From assembly GCA_029339195.1 (NCBI GenBank), contig JAPTJF010000058.1:62001-126000 (forward strand): a stretch of 64,000 bases of DNA, written 5' to 3'. The notes under the pieces were generated by a model. The model was not told where the DNA came from. It did no database searches and worked only from the letters and a program-made list of their open reading frames with translations. Origin of the DNA: Micractinium sp. NFX-FRZ (lineage: Eukaryota > Chlorophyta > Trebouxiophyceae > Chlorellales > Chlorellaceae). The translations under genes and the position numbers were made by a program. Shown here piece after piece: positions 1 to 19,477 of this stretch. The stretch's first letter is position 1; every line of letters starts with the position of its first letter.

Positions 1-197
1 GTCGCAGCTGCAGGGTTGCAGGCGAGATGGGCAGGGGTCGTGCATGGGGTTTGAAACAGTGAGACAGCAGGGAGGGGCAGGGAGAAACGCCTCGAGCGTG
101 GCTGACCAAACACATTCTCTCCGGCAGGGCAGGCAGTGTGCCCACCACCCAATCCCCGGCTCAGCACCCCTGCACTGCAGGCCTTCCCAAAGCTCAC

Positions 198-2320
<2,123 letters not shown>

Positions 2321-3518
2321 GGCTGCGGCCGGTGTGCAACAAGAGGGGAGTTGGGCTGGTGGGACTGGCGCTGACAGCCAGAGAGTGTTGAAGAAGCGAA
2401 GGTTGAACGAGGAAGTGCGGGGCGGGCGGCTTGAAACAGGGAACTGCCATGCGCCAGGTGGCCAGCCCATGCAGCGCGCATCCTGCTTGCTTGCTTGTCG
2501 TTTGCTTGCCGTGTCATCGGCATGCCGGGGCAACAGGAGCGGCGCAGCGACCCAACCACCGCCCGGCACCTGGGTGCTACCCCGCCCGCCCCTCTCCCTG
2601 CGGTGGTTGGGGCGACTCGGTTGTGGTGCAGCTGGCTGAGCCAGGCGCTGGGCACCAGCACCCAGCTGCTGATACACACCCTGCAGACTGATTCAGATAC
2701 GTATAGGGGCACAGCTGCTGCCACTGCTGCTTATGCTAGACACGGCCGTAAGGCACCATGCGGAATCTGCGGGCGGTACGCCACTGGCTGCCCTGGCCTG
2801 GCTAGCACCCACCTTCACACAATGCCTGGCACACCGCACGCTTGCATCACGCATGCCTATTTTCCCACGCTATCCACAAAATGAACTGTCCCTTCTACTA
2901 GCAGAGCAGCAGGCAACACAACTCTGTGCACAACTTGCACGGCCGAATTGATTGAGAGTGAAGAGGCAGGGCTGCCCAGACCTTGCATTGCCACCCATCA
3001 ACGTGAATTGCACAATTTGCTTCAGCACGAGAGTTCAAGGAGGCTTTGTCAACCACCGACACAAGATGCCTGCAGTTGGCAGCCCTTTGCACTTGTTCCT
3101 CTGCAGCATGCAAGCGGGTTCACAGCAAATTCAAAGCCTCTTGCTCACAGCTGTCCGCTGTTTCCCTGCTCCCTCATGCTGCCAGGAGTTGCCAACGCTA
3201 TGCAGCAGCCCTGCCTGTTTGCGCCAGAAACGTGACGCACCACGCGCCCTCGTGTTCCGCTTGTCATGTGCCTGCTTTTGATACCGCTGCCCAACCGAAT
3301 GCAGTGGCGCTGGTTACAGAGAGGACCGTCGCGAACGGTGGGGGTCAAGGATGATCAAGAGAGTGGGAAACGAAGGAGGACTGGGCGGCAGGGGATCAGG
3401 GGGGCACAAGCGTCAGGGCAGCTACATATCAGTGGGGCAGCGCAATCAGGACAGGGAAGGCGGGCCATAGCAGGCTGGGGGTCTGTGGAAGCATCCCCAG
3501 CGCGGGGAACAAGCTTCC
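2321..3518. other. Intergenic: RHM upstream region plus helicase 3' UTR
   Basis: I see no coding exon with family resemblance here. The right part should be the 3' UTR of the helicase; a TGTAA element lies on the minus strand at 3313-3317. The left part, next to 2320, should be the RHM promoter and 5' UTR; no clear TATA box was seen. Confidence 0.5.
3313..3317 (-). terminator. Candidate TGTAA polyadenylation signal of the DEAD-box gene
   Basis: On the minus strand the bases read TGTAA, about 200 nt beyond the helicase stop. TGTAA is the usual poly(A) signal of green algae; assignment is by position only. Confidence 0.45.
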
Positions 3519-9302
<5,784 letters not shown>

Positions 9303-9559
9303 TTTGGTGTGTAGGTGAACAGCGGAGTCCCAGGCACCAGCAGAGAGAGCGTGGGGCGAGGGGAGAAAGGAGCGAGGCAGGCTGAGGGCGGGCTGAGGAA
9401 GCGAGGCAGGAAGAAGGCACACCGAATGCTCGTGCAGCTGCGCCCCGATTGGCTGCCTGGCGTGCGCATCGTGGTCTAGCGCACATTCTTGTCAGGCATT
9501 CCTGGCCGGTGAAGCCTCCCGCAACCCAGTGCCCCCTATCCACCCTCGCGCCACCCACA
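9303..9559. promoter_or_regulatory. Shared divergent promoter, DEAD-box helicase / SecE
   Basis: Only 257 bp separate the two start codons, which face away from each other, so both promoters and 5' UTRs must lie here. No clear TATA box was seen. Confidence 0.6.
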
Positions 9560-10620
9560 ATGGCGCTCTCCCTCGCTCCCTGCCAGCTCAAAGCCTCCAG
9601 GCTGCGGAGCGCAGCCATCAGCAGCGTGCGCCCACGCAGCCTGACCTCCCCAGCAGCAGCACGGCCAGCGGCGGCATTGCGGCAGCGGCGGCAGCAGCTC
9701 TGCCGAGCGGCAGTGGACGACAAGGAGGGCAGCAGCACGCAGCAGACAGCCGGGCAGCCCGCGACTCCTGCAGCACCGCCGGCACCGACCAGCAGCGAGG
9801 AGCAGCGGCGGCAGGAGCAGCTCGCAGCAACCAAGTCGCCGGTGCGTTGCCACACGTGCAGCAGTTGCGTGCTCCCACGCTAAGAGCGTGCTCCCCCACA
9901 GATTAACCTGTCTGACATGCTGCGGAAGGTGCATCACGAGCAGGCACAGCGCGCACGCCCAGATAACCAGCGCTGGTGCGCACCTGCTGAGCTGCGTCAC
10001 AGTGCGCTTTGTCAGGGCGCCCCCCATCGTGTAACCGCAACCTGCTGCATTGGTGCGCCGGCCTGCCCTTTGTCACTGCAGGCGGAGCCGACAATGTCGG
10101 TTGAGGAGATCCAGCAGAAGGCGGCGATGTTGCGGCAGCAGCGGGCGGCGGCGGCTGCTGGCAAGGAGAGTTTTGTGGAGGTGAGCCGGCTGGGCGGGCG
10201 GTGCCACGTGGTGACATCATGTGACGGGTAAACGTCCCGTGGCCCTCCCGCATCTCGTTGTTGGAGAAGGCTGCTACTTTGACGCGTTTCGATGCCCTGA
10301 AAATCTATGTAGGCCAGCTCTTTCCTGCAGGCCTGCCAGTGCTGGTAAATGTCCTGCGGCGCGGCACCGCACCTGACAACCCCACACCGCTGCCTCAGCA
10401 ATTTAGCATGCCGCCCTCCCTTGATTATCACTCCTTCGTGCCTGCCTGGGCAATCCCGCTGCTGCAGGGCGTGAGCGAGGAGGTGCGGCTGATCAAGTGG
10501 CCCGCGCCCATTGGCGCGGTGTTCAACACGGTGCTGGTGATTGGCATTGTGGCGGGCACGGCTGCCACTCTGCTGGGCATCAACACCCTGCTCACCGAGG
10601 TGTCCAATGTCATCTACTGA
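9560..10620 (+). CDS. secE: Plastid preprotein translocase subunit SecE
   Basis: SecE clamps SecY in the thylakoid Sec translocon. Four exons (9560-9841, 9902-9928, 10082-10180, 10468-10620) give 186 residues. The N-terminus is rich in Ser, Ala and Arg and poor in acids, as in a chloroplast transit peptide. The C-terminus has the conserved amphipathic EEVRLIKWP followed by one hydrophobic span and the ending LLTEVSNVIY, matching plant plastid SecE in layout. The last acceptor is my choice: CAG at 10465-10467 keeps frame and gives SFVEGVSEEV, but in-frame acceptors further upstream (for example CAG|CTC near 10317) would add up to about 50 residues. Exon 2 is only 27 nt. Confidence 0.85.
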
Positions 10621-11095
10621 GCGGGGCCTACAGGCCGCTCGGTTGAGCAGCACCACCTGCAGTGCTCCGCTATGGTACCGTCCCTTCCCTTTGCGCCCCC
10701 ATGCGCTCTTCTGCTTTGTTTGATTCACTGTCTTGCCCCTATTCAGCGCTTCCTGCTCTCTGCGACGCTGCTGACACTGCCACTTACCGCTTATTAAGAT
10801 GGCTCGTATATAAGAACTGAGGCAGAACACAGGGGAACACTCCATGAAGTCTCAGCGCATCCCAGCGCGCCGCCCTGGCGCCGCCGCTGACAGTCCGCTG
10901 TCTGTGGGTTACATGACCGCCAGTGCCAACGCACCATCTTCGTTCAAGTAGCCAATTTTCACAAACTCGCTGGCCGCTAAACCGTGAGCGTTACCGTGTT
11001 CGGAGATAGACCTGGTGGCCCGCCGGCCAGGCCAACTTCCCGACGACTTAGGGCGCCCGGTATGCGCTTCAAGCCGGTATGAGCACGCCATTCCA
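10621..11095. other. Intergenic: SecE 3' UTR and GRAM/VASt gene upstream region
   Basis: The gene-free 475 bp holds a TATATAA at 10807-10813 and no coding exon that I can support. Confidence 0.5.
10807..10813 (+). promoter_or_regulatory. Candidate TATA box of the GRAM/VASt gene
   Basis: TATATAA lies 283 nt upstream of the chosen ATG at 11096, a plausible distance if the 5' UTR is about 250 nt. Confidence 0.35.
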
Positions 11096-14000
11096 ATGAG
11101 CTTCCCAAGCGCCCCGGCCAGCGGGGCGGAGGACAGCGGCGTGGACGGGCAAGGCGTGGAGGAGTCCGGTCTCCACAGTATGAGGCCCCTGGGAGCCGCG
11201 GGCTGCGAGGGTGTCGTGCATTTAGAGCCTCAGTCCGGAAGCGACGGTCGGGAGTCATCAGATAGCGCCTGCGCGCCGGCAGCGGCGGCCTCCACACAAC
11301 TGCCGCCACCGCTGGACCAAGAGGACAGCCTGCAGTCTGGTGAAACTCTCGAGCTTGCCGGGGACCCCACTGGCGTCAGCGTAGAGGTGGGCAGGGTGTG
11401 AAGGCGTTTTGCGCTGTGGTGCAGCTGGTTGGGCGAGGTCCAAGGTTGAGACAATATGTGCGGTACCCTTCCGTCCCCCAGCACGCGCCCTCCCTCCACC
11501 ACTCACAGCTCTGAGACCTAGCAATCAGGGCGTTGGTGCTGCTGCCTCCCTGGTACAACCAGAAGCTGCTGCGGAAACACCTGCTGCACCTGCTGCCTTG
11601 GCCCCTGCTGCCCTCGGTTGGTGCAGGTGACGCAGTCGACGCAGTCATCGGAGCTGTCCCCAGGCAAGAGCTGGCTGCGACGGGCGCAGACCCGAGCAGA
11701 GGAGCTGCGCCGCACATTCAACCTGCCCGCTGATGAGGTGAGCGGTGCAGTGCAGCCGGTGCGCCCTGCCTGGGCGTGCTGCATTCGCCCCGACACTGGT
11801 CTGCGCCTTTGCACGGTGCCTGCTACATGCACATCAGCTGCGGTATCCTTGCCATGCTCTGTTGCTGCCCCACCTGCCCCCGGGGTGTGCGCTGAACTAC
11901 GCGTGTGCCCTCTGCACTGGTCCCCCCCCGCTCCCGCGTGCCTCTCCCGCCCATAACTGTGTTCTTGCTTGTGATACCGCCGCCTGCCCGTCATCCCACA
12001 CACACACAGGTGTTCATGGAGGACTTCATGTGCGCACTGCGCAAGCGCATGCTGCTGCAAGGCCGCATGTACGTGTTCAGCCGCCACGTCTGCTTCCAGT
12101 GCAACCTGTTTGGGTACCACAAAGTCAAGGTGGGTGGGGCGGGGCCCAGGAGTGATGTGAGGTGCATGCGGCTGCTGGTGAGGGGGGCGGGGGTGCGTGG
12201 GGCGGGGGCGGCGGCAGGGGTATTCCCCCCAAAGTACTCGTCACACGCCTGCGCTGCCCTGCCTGCTCCCCTCCCCACCCCTTACCCCTCCCTCCCACGT
12301 TCCTGCTCCGCCTCACCATGTCACCCTGACGGTGTGCGGAAGAACAAGAGCATCGCGTTTCCCACCTCATTTGCGCATGTCTCTCTCTGCCTGCCTGCCT
12401 GCCCGCCCGGCCTCCAGGTCATATCTCTGGCTGAGGTGACAGATGTGCGCAAGAAGAAGTACGTGGGCTTCCCAAACTCACTGGAGTTCACCTGCGCCAA
12501 CGGCAAGCGCGAGTTCTTCGCCTCCTTGCTGGCCCGCAACGAGGCCTACAGGTGAAGGGGAGGGGAGGCGGAGGGGGGCCAGGCACTCAGGAGGGTCAGC
12601 TGTGCGGGGAGATGCACGCTAGGCTGTGGGGTAGGGTGTCGTCCCCCTGGGCAGCGAAGCCCACGGGCGAGGTCAAGCAAAAGAAAGGCAGATGGCCACT
12701 CTGTTTACACGTGGAGATCACTTCGCAGCACCGTCGCAGCAGCTCATGCCTCCAACGGGGGTGCACCGGCCACGCCTGCCTGCTCACGGTGCATGCCTGC
12801 CCACGCCGTCGCCGCCGATGCGTGCAGGGTGATCATGGCTCAGTGGCGGGAGTGCAGCGACCGCGCGCCGCCGTCGCCGCGCGGGGAGGAGGAGCCCGCG
12901 GTCACCGCCAGCGCTGCCTCCTCCTGCCGCAACCACTCGGTGAAGCAGCTGTTCAAGAACATCATCACCAGGGACGGCAGCAGCCCCGCAGGTGGGTATG
13001 CTGCGCTGCTGGCCAAGAGCGCGGCGGGGGATGGGGGGAGCAGCACCTGGAGGCTCAGTCGCATGTGAGGCCACTTTGGAGGCCCTGGCTCTGCCACGGC
13101 AAGCCATGCTGTGCTGCTGCTCCTGTTGCTCTCCTGTGCTGGCTGGCTGGGTTGAATGGCTGGCTTCTCGGCATTCAAGGCGCGCCCTGCACCCCCCTGT
13201 ATGCTGCCCTGCAGTGCTGGGCAGCCGTGGCAGCCCCGCCGGCGGGCGCCCGGGGCGGCTGACGGCCCCGACATCATACCTGCACTCGGTGGACGAAGAG
13301 GGGGAGGTGTCCATGCTGCCCTCACCGTTCGACCGGGCCCTCACCCGCCGCCGCACCAGCGTGGGCGCCGCCAGCAGCGGTGCCGGCGACGAGCGCAGCG
13401 TCACGTCCTCGCCCTCGCTGACCGGCGAGCCCAGCGGGCTGGCCGAGGAGGAAAGCTTTGTCGCCGCGCCATCACTGGTGCCGGCCGGCGACGACTGCGG
13501 CGGCTCCCCCTTTGCAGCCGCCGCCGCCGCTGGCGCCCCCTTTGGCGACGGCAGCAATACAGGCAGCCCGGAGCGGTGCAGCAGCCCGGAGCGGCTGCAG
13601 TACGAGTTCCAGCAGCTCACCGATGTGCAGTGCCAGCGGGCACTGGAAACGGAGTTTGGGCAGGCCCACGAGGCGCCGGCGGCGCCTCCGGTGGATGCCT
13701 CCATGCAGCACGTGCTGGTGAGCTGGCTGGGTGCTGCGTGGTGGAGCTTCTTGGGGCAGGGGGGTGGCCAGGCAGGGGATGGAGCAGGGGGCTACTGTGC
13801 GGCTGGGTATGTCTGAAGTGGGGTGGACTGGAGGGAGGTTGAGGGCGATGGGCACGTGTGCCCTGGATCGCAGGCTGGGCAGAGGAGCACATGGCTTGGC
13901 TTTGCCGTGCAGCTTGGCGGTAGCGGGTCCCTGGGGGCAGCGCCCATACTTGTTCTCGCCTCAGTCCCGCTCGCCCCTTTGTCCTCCAGTCTCACGACCC

Positions 14001-17000
14001 CTGCTGGCTCTGTGCGCCTTGCCTGCAATGATGCTGATGGTGATCTGCCCTGCTGCCCTGCCCTACCCCCTGCGCAGGAGTTTGACCTGCCCTGCCTGCC
14101 GAGCGAGTTCTGGGTCAGGTTCCTGGTGCGTGCCTGGCTAGCTTGCCTGCATGCATACTGTCATGTCCATGCCATATTGGCTGGGTGCCTGCCCAGCTCC
14201 CGCTTGAGCTCGCAGTTCGCTGATGCTCACCATGCCAGCTGACCGGCCGGCGGGCTAGTGTGCAGCTGTTGCGGCCGGGAGCGCCTCTCTCTGGCTGCCA
14301 AGCACCGCTCAAGAGCAGCACCGTTGCTCCCCATCGTGCCGGCCTGAAGCCCAAACTCCCCCCCATCTCTCTGCCTGCCTGCCTGCCTGCAGTGCAACAG
14401 CAGCAACTTTGCCCAGCGGTTCCACGAGAAGGCAGGTCACTCATCCATACGGCTCGGCAAGTGGCAGCGGCACTTCAAGGTAGGAGCGGGCCAGCAGTCA
14501 GCCCCAAGCAGGGCACGGCTGCTCTGACCGGCATTTGCAGGCACTCGTAGTGCCCCTTTCTGGACACATCTCTGTCTCCCTCTCATGACTCACGCTCGTT
14601 TCCTTCCCACTCGCTCGTTGCCCCCCTGCGCTGCCCTTCCGTCCCTGACCTCTTCACCTGCCTCTGCCTCCCCCTGCTTGCCTGCCACCGTGCGCCGCAC
14701 CGCTGCAGGTGGGCATGGTGCGTGACCTGCAGTTTGTGTCGCCAGTCAAAGCGCGAATTGGGCCGCCCCAGGCGCCGTGCCACCAGTCGCAGCGCCTGCA
14801 GGTGGGTAAGGGCCGGGAGAGGGGCTGGGGGGGCGGGGCAGGATGCATGGGTGGCCTGGCCGTGGATAAGAGGCTGGGAAGCAGGGCGAATTGGACGGTG
14901 GAAAGTCCGACTAGCCATGCCACAAACTCGGCACCGTATGCTTGGTTCCAGTCAGCCTGCGCAAGCTGCCAACGCGCCTTGCAGTGCTAGCCTGCCTGCA
15001 AGGCTCCCGCTTCCCCGCGTGCTGGCCGCCCCACCCCTTCCCCCCGCTGCTGCTCAACAATGCGCGCCCCCACCCACCCCCCCGCGCAGGTGTTTGCTGG
15101 GCGCCACCTGGTGCTGGAGACGAGCCAGGTGATGAGCGACATCCCGTATGCAGACCACTTCAGGTGGGGGGCGCAGGCGCTGCTGCCGCTGGGGGCGAGG
15201 GTTGCTGAGCAGTGCTGCAAAGCAGTGCCTTTTCTTCAGCCTGCTCAGGGTGTGGAAAGAGCTTGGAGGGGCCGAACAGAGCCGCCCTGCCCTGACATTG
15301 GGCGGGCTGCAGCAGTGGGAAGGCTTTTGCAGCCTGCGGTCTGGTGCTCACAGCAGTGCAAACCTGGGGACGCGAACCTGCTGCTGAGCTGATTGCCAAT
15401 GTTCCGCTGGTCTTGCCTGTGTTGAGTGCAGCGTGGAGACGCGGTGGGATGTGGCGCCGCACGGCGACGGCTGCCGCGTCACTGTGCACCTGAAGATCCC
15501 GTTCTCCAAGGCAAGGCACAGCACAGCACAGCAGACTGCAAGAAGGGCCGGCTTCCACCCTCCGTGCGGTCCCACTTGCCATGCATGCGAGGGCCATGTG
15601 TTCTGGCAATGCCTGCTCGGGGCTTGGCTTGGCTCCCTTGCCCCCCTCACCCACCCGCCTACCCACCTTTTGCCACTGACCCCGTCCACACACGCCGCCG
15701 CCACGCTCGCCCCCACTGACTGCAGAAGACGATGTGGCGCGGCTTCATTGAGAAGGGCACTTACGACAGCACCCTGGAGACGATGCACCAGTGGAAGGAG
15801 CTGGTGAGGCGGCGCTTGGGAAGGCCCTGGGCTGGGCTGGGGGTGGGGGTGGGGATGTGCGCGTGTTCGGCGCCATGCTGCCTGATGTCCGCCTGGCGTA
15901 GCTCAGGTCGCATCATACCTGCAGGGCGTGTCAAAAGCCGTAGACCCAGAAAGCAAGGGAGGCAAGCTGCATGGCGGGCGGCCACCTTGTGACGCCCTTG
16001 GAAGGCGACCTGCGCTGTGCCCTGCTGTGCGCTGCCTTGCGTGCTGCCGTGCTGTGCAGCCAGGCTCCTCCTGATTGCCTCGCCCGCTTGCTGCCAACCC
16101 GTGGTGCAGGCAAAGGAGCTGCTGGCTGCGGGTGAAGCGCGGGGGCTGGTGCGCGCTGGGACGGCAGAGGCGGAGTGGAATGCGCTGATCAGGTGCGCTG
16201 GGAGGCAAGGGAACCACAGAGAGCGCACTGCCCTGCCAGAGCACTGCCGCCTGGCCTGCAGTGATGAATGAGCGCCTTGTGAGCCCGTGGCTCCGCCCCA
16301 TTCCAATCCTCCCCCGCCACCCTCCCTCCCCTGCTCCCCGCCTGCCTGCCCCTGCTGCAGCCGCGGCGTCACGCAGCACGCGCGCAAGCACTCCCGCACT
16401 GGCTCCCTGTCTGCTGGCATCCCTGTCGGGCGGCAGCTGCCCGTGCTGGCGCGGCACCGCCGCTCCCCCAGCCGCCTGGCCAGCGTGGAGCTGCCGGGAG
16501 GCAACGCGGGCGGCAGCGGGCTGGCAGGGTTTGGCAGCGCTGCGTCGCTGGCCAGCCCCAGCGCTCATGTCGGGTGAGCAGCTGCTGCTGTGCGCACGCT
16601 GTGTGGGGCTGAGGCTGGCTTCGATGCCAGGGTGTAAGGAGGGCAGGCCTGTGGCTCGACTGCCTGCCAGGCTGCTGCTCTGTGTTCATCGTTGCATCTG
16701 TTTGGGTGTGGCCTCCCCCTGCTCTTCGGGTGAAGCCTGAAGCCTCTCTGACGTCTGTTCCTGCCACCCATGTGCCCCCTGCAGCACCGGCTCAACCCCC
16801 ACCCGCAGGCAGTCCCAGCAGGACCCCGAGCAGCAGGCACAGCACAGGCCCCAGCAGCAGGAGAGGCGGCCATCGGGCGTGCTGTCAGCCGCCAGAGGTG
16901 CTGCGCGAGCAGGCGCCTCGCCGCCCGCAGCGCTGCTGGCTTGGCTGCTCGGCCTTGTGCGGGCGGCTGCACGCGCGGCCCACTCCCTCAGCGGCACCAC

Positions 17001-17355
17001 CGGGGTGTTTGCCCTGGGATGCGTCATCATTGCGCTCCAGACAGCGCTTCTGCTGCAGCAGCGGCAGCAGCTGGCGCACCTGGAGTCGCACCACCACCAG
17101 GTGGCCGCTGTGCACGACGTGTGGCTGCCGCCCGCAGCACCTCTGAATGCCACCGCTGGCCACGGCAGCCAAGAGGCGCACACGGCGGCGGTGGCAGCCC
17201 TGGGTCGAGACCTGGCTCAACTGCATGCCGTGGTGCAGTTGCTGCGGGAGCAGAGCGAGGGGTGGCGGGCGCAGCTGGACAGCCTGCTCGTCATGACGGC
17301 GGCCCTGGCGGCCCGCCTGCAGCAGCAGGCCGCCGGGGTGGCCGCCGAAGGCTGA
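11096..17355 (+). CDS. GRAM and VASt domain, membrane-anchored lipid-transfer protein
   Basis: Proteins of this type (yeast Lam/Ysp, animal GRAMD1, plant VAD1-like) sit at ER membrane contacts and move sterol. Fifteen exons (11096-11386, 11627-11737, 12010-12129, 12418-12551, 12828-12991, 13215-13717, 14078-14125, 14393-14479, 14709-14801, 15090-15163, 15432-15510, 15726-15803, 16110-16192, 16361-16573, 16785-17355) give 882 residues. The GRAM domain spans about 98-220 (FSRHVCFQCNLFGYHKVK, then VGFPNSLEFTC). A Ser/Pro-rich linker leads to the VASt domain at about 442-620, opening EFDLPCLPSEFWVRFL and including VTVHLKIPFSKKTMWRG. One membrane span follows near 764-784 (TTGVFALGCVIIALQTALLL), then a Gln-rich coiled coil. 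The intron after 15510 must use a GC donor (AAG|GCAAGG). Substrate is inferred from the family. Confidence 0.88.
12331..12371 (+). repeat. Exon echo: decayed copy of GRAM exon 4
   Basis: The stretch just before exon 4 reads GVRKNKSIAFPTSF in translation, against DVRKKKYVGFPNSL in the exon at 12441-12480. It lies in the intron, on the same strand and about 110 nt upstream. Confidence 0.65.
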
Positions 17356-17924
17356 TGCGCGACGGCCAGCATGGCTGCTGCTAAAGGTCCCTTGCGCCGT
17401 CAGTTTTCTTGAGTAGCGAGCCCTTCTGTCAGGGCCTGCCCTCTGTACTTTATATCCCTCGAGCAGCTAAACTCAACCTGTTGTTGCCTGCCCGTGATGA
17501 TGTTCCCACGCACGTTCCGGCAGTTTTTCTGCATTGCTGCACCCCGCCTTGCAACACATTTTCCCTCATTATGTTCTGCCACCCCAGCGTCGTACTCCCT
17601 CTCTTCACACACGCCAACAAACACATGCAATGTCATCTAGTTTGCGCCGCCCGTGGCTGCGGTTGTTTTACTCTGTAAACGCATGCGTGCACGTTGCACC
17701 TCCTGGGCAGGCGGTGTCGGCTGGTCCTGGCAGCTGTTCACTGCATGCTAGCGAGGCCTCTTTCCAGGATCATTTGCCAGGTCGGGGAAGGAACGAGGGG
17801 CCAGTTATTTGCGCCGCCACCTGACGGCTCAGCTGGCTGTTTGCCCAGCTGGCGGGAGCTGACGTCGGCAGAGTTCACTTCCTGTCGCCCACCTTCGGCA
17901 CCCATCTTTCGCACACAAGTCGCC
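17356..17924. other. Intergenic: GRAM/VASt 3' UTR and MYND gene upstream region
   Basis: I see no supportable exon in these 569 bp. It holds the TGTAA at 17674. An open frame runs upstream of the MYND start in the same phase but has no in-frame ATG or recognisable domain. Confidence 0.5.
17674..17678 (+). terminator. Candidate TGTAA polyadenylation signal of the GRAM/VASt gene
   Basis: TGTAA lies about 320 nt after the stop codon at 17355, in a less GC-rich stretch typical of these 3' UTRs. Confidence 0.45.
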
Positions 17925-19477
17925 ATGGACGATCCGGCAATGCTGCTTGTCCGCCGGCTGCAAGCTCATTTGGCGAACGTGCCTGGCGAAACTCTCAAGC
18001 AGCGGTTCCCCCCGCGGGGCAGTTTGTTCTATATGATGTTTGCAGACTATTCCAAGGCGCTGCAGCTGGCTGAAAAGCTGGACAAGCAGGCGGTGGGGAG
18101 AAACGTGCTCCCTCAGCGGCTGGCGGACAAGCTGTTGAAGCACGGGAAAGAATTGGGGACCACGCAGGTCGAGTTTCTCAAGCGCATGGATCCAGGTGTG
18201 TTGTTGGCCTGGGGAGGGGAGCCTGTGCAGTGCTACCAGATGCTACCGCTCCGCTTCCTGCAACCGTAGTCAACCGCCGGCCAAATGGCTGCCTGCAAAT
18301 TGTATTCACTGTGGTTGCCTGCTCCCATGATTTTGTCTGCAGCTCTCTTCGGCGGTCTGGACGTGCAGCAGCGGTCAGCGGTGTGCGTAGCAGTAGGGCC
18401 AGGGCCAGGTGAGGCGATGGGCAGCGCCGCAACTCTCACGCCCAACAGCTACGCAGCCTTCGTGCTATTTCATGCTGCCTGCCCCATGCTGCCGAGTGAG
18501 CATGCTCTGATCCCCATGATCGGCGCCTTGATTATGGCCCTTCAACTCTCATTCCCCCCCCCAACCCCCAACCCCCACCCCACCCTTGCACCAAGCATGC
18601 CGACAATGCCTTGCCCCTGCCCTGCCCACGGCCGTCCCCCCTGCCTGCTCCAGGGGAGCCAGCTGGCATGGTGACGCAGCAGTGGAACTATGTCGGCTTC
18701 CAGGAAGTCAACCATGCTGACGACGTGCTGCGCGAGATTGGTGCTCAGTTTGGAGAGGCCACGGCAGAGCACTTCAAGCAGAGGCGCCTGCAGGTGCACC
18801 GTGCCCACCCAGGCGGGCCGCCCACCAGCAGGAGCCCTGCGCAGCTGCTTGCCTCCTTCAAGGTCAGTCGCGGCTAGCTAAGTCAGCTAAGTTGACTCTT
18901 TCTAAGCAGCTGCAGGATGCAGCAGCATGCCTCCCTGCCGCTGTGTGTTGCTGTGCTGCCAAAGCGCAGTCCGAGTTGGACGGTGTGTGGCAGGAGCACC
19001 TGCTTGAGGGCGCGAATGCATGGAGTGCGTCGACCGAACGCAGGCTTGCGCCGGCAGCGTGATGCATCGACGTGCATTGGCTGCACAGGGGCAGCCACAC
19101 CTGATCACCACGGAAGCGTTCCTGTGCATGGATGCATGGTTTGCGGTTGCAGGAGAACGCAAAGGCAAAGTGCAAGACGTGCGGAGCGCCGCCCTCTGCT
19201 GACATCACGCTGCGGATGTGCAGCGGGTGCAAGACGGTCAGTCACTGCAGCAAGTGAGCGCCGGCGCCTCCGGTTTGCTTTGGACTGGATGCATGCATTG
19301 CTCGCCAAACAACCTCCCCACTCTCTTGGGTCGGCTCAGCTCCCTCCCTCCCGTCTGCTGTTGCGCAGGGAGTGCCAGAAGGAGGACTGGGCGGGGCACA
19401 AGAAGGTGTGCAAGATTCTGCTCATGGTGAAGGGCCCCCTGGAGCTGGGGGTGTATGAGGAGGCTGGCCGCCTGTAA
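17925..19477 (+). CDS. MYND zinc-finger protein
   Basis: Four exons (17925-18195, 18654-18862, 19153-19253, 19369-19477) give 229 residues. The C-terminal third carries a complete MYND finger: CKTCGAP, then MCSGCKTVSHCS, then KECQKEDWAGHKKVC, with the C-x2-C, C-x2-C, C-x3-C and H-x3-C ligands of the family. MYND fingers bind Pro-rich peptides and recruit partners; no SET or other catalytic domain is present, so an adaptor role is inferred. The N-terminal 150 residues are helical-looking and unrecognised. The first ATG (MDDPAML) is chosen. A GTAAGC string overlaps the stop, so a further 3' exon is possible, but no acceptor downstream gives a compatible frame. Confidence 0.8.

Noticed and set aside
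11409..11630. Open frame between GRAM/VASt exons 1 and 2
   Set aside because: Its frame disagrees with the next exon; skipping it as a 240-nt intron (11387-11626) gives a clean phase-0 join.
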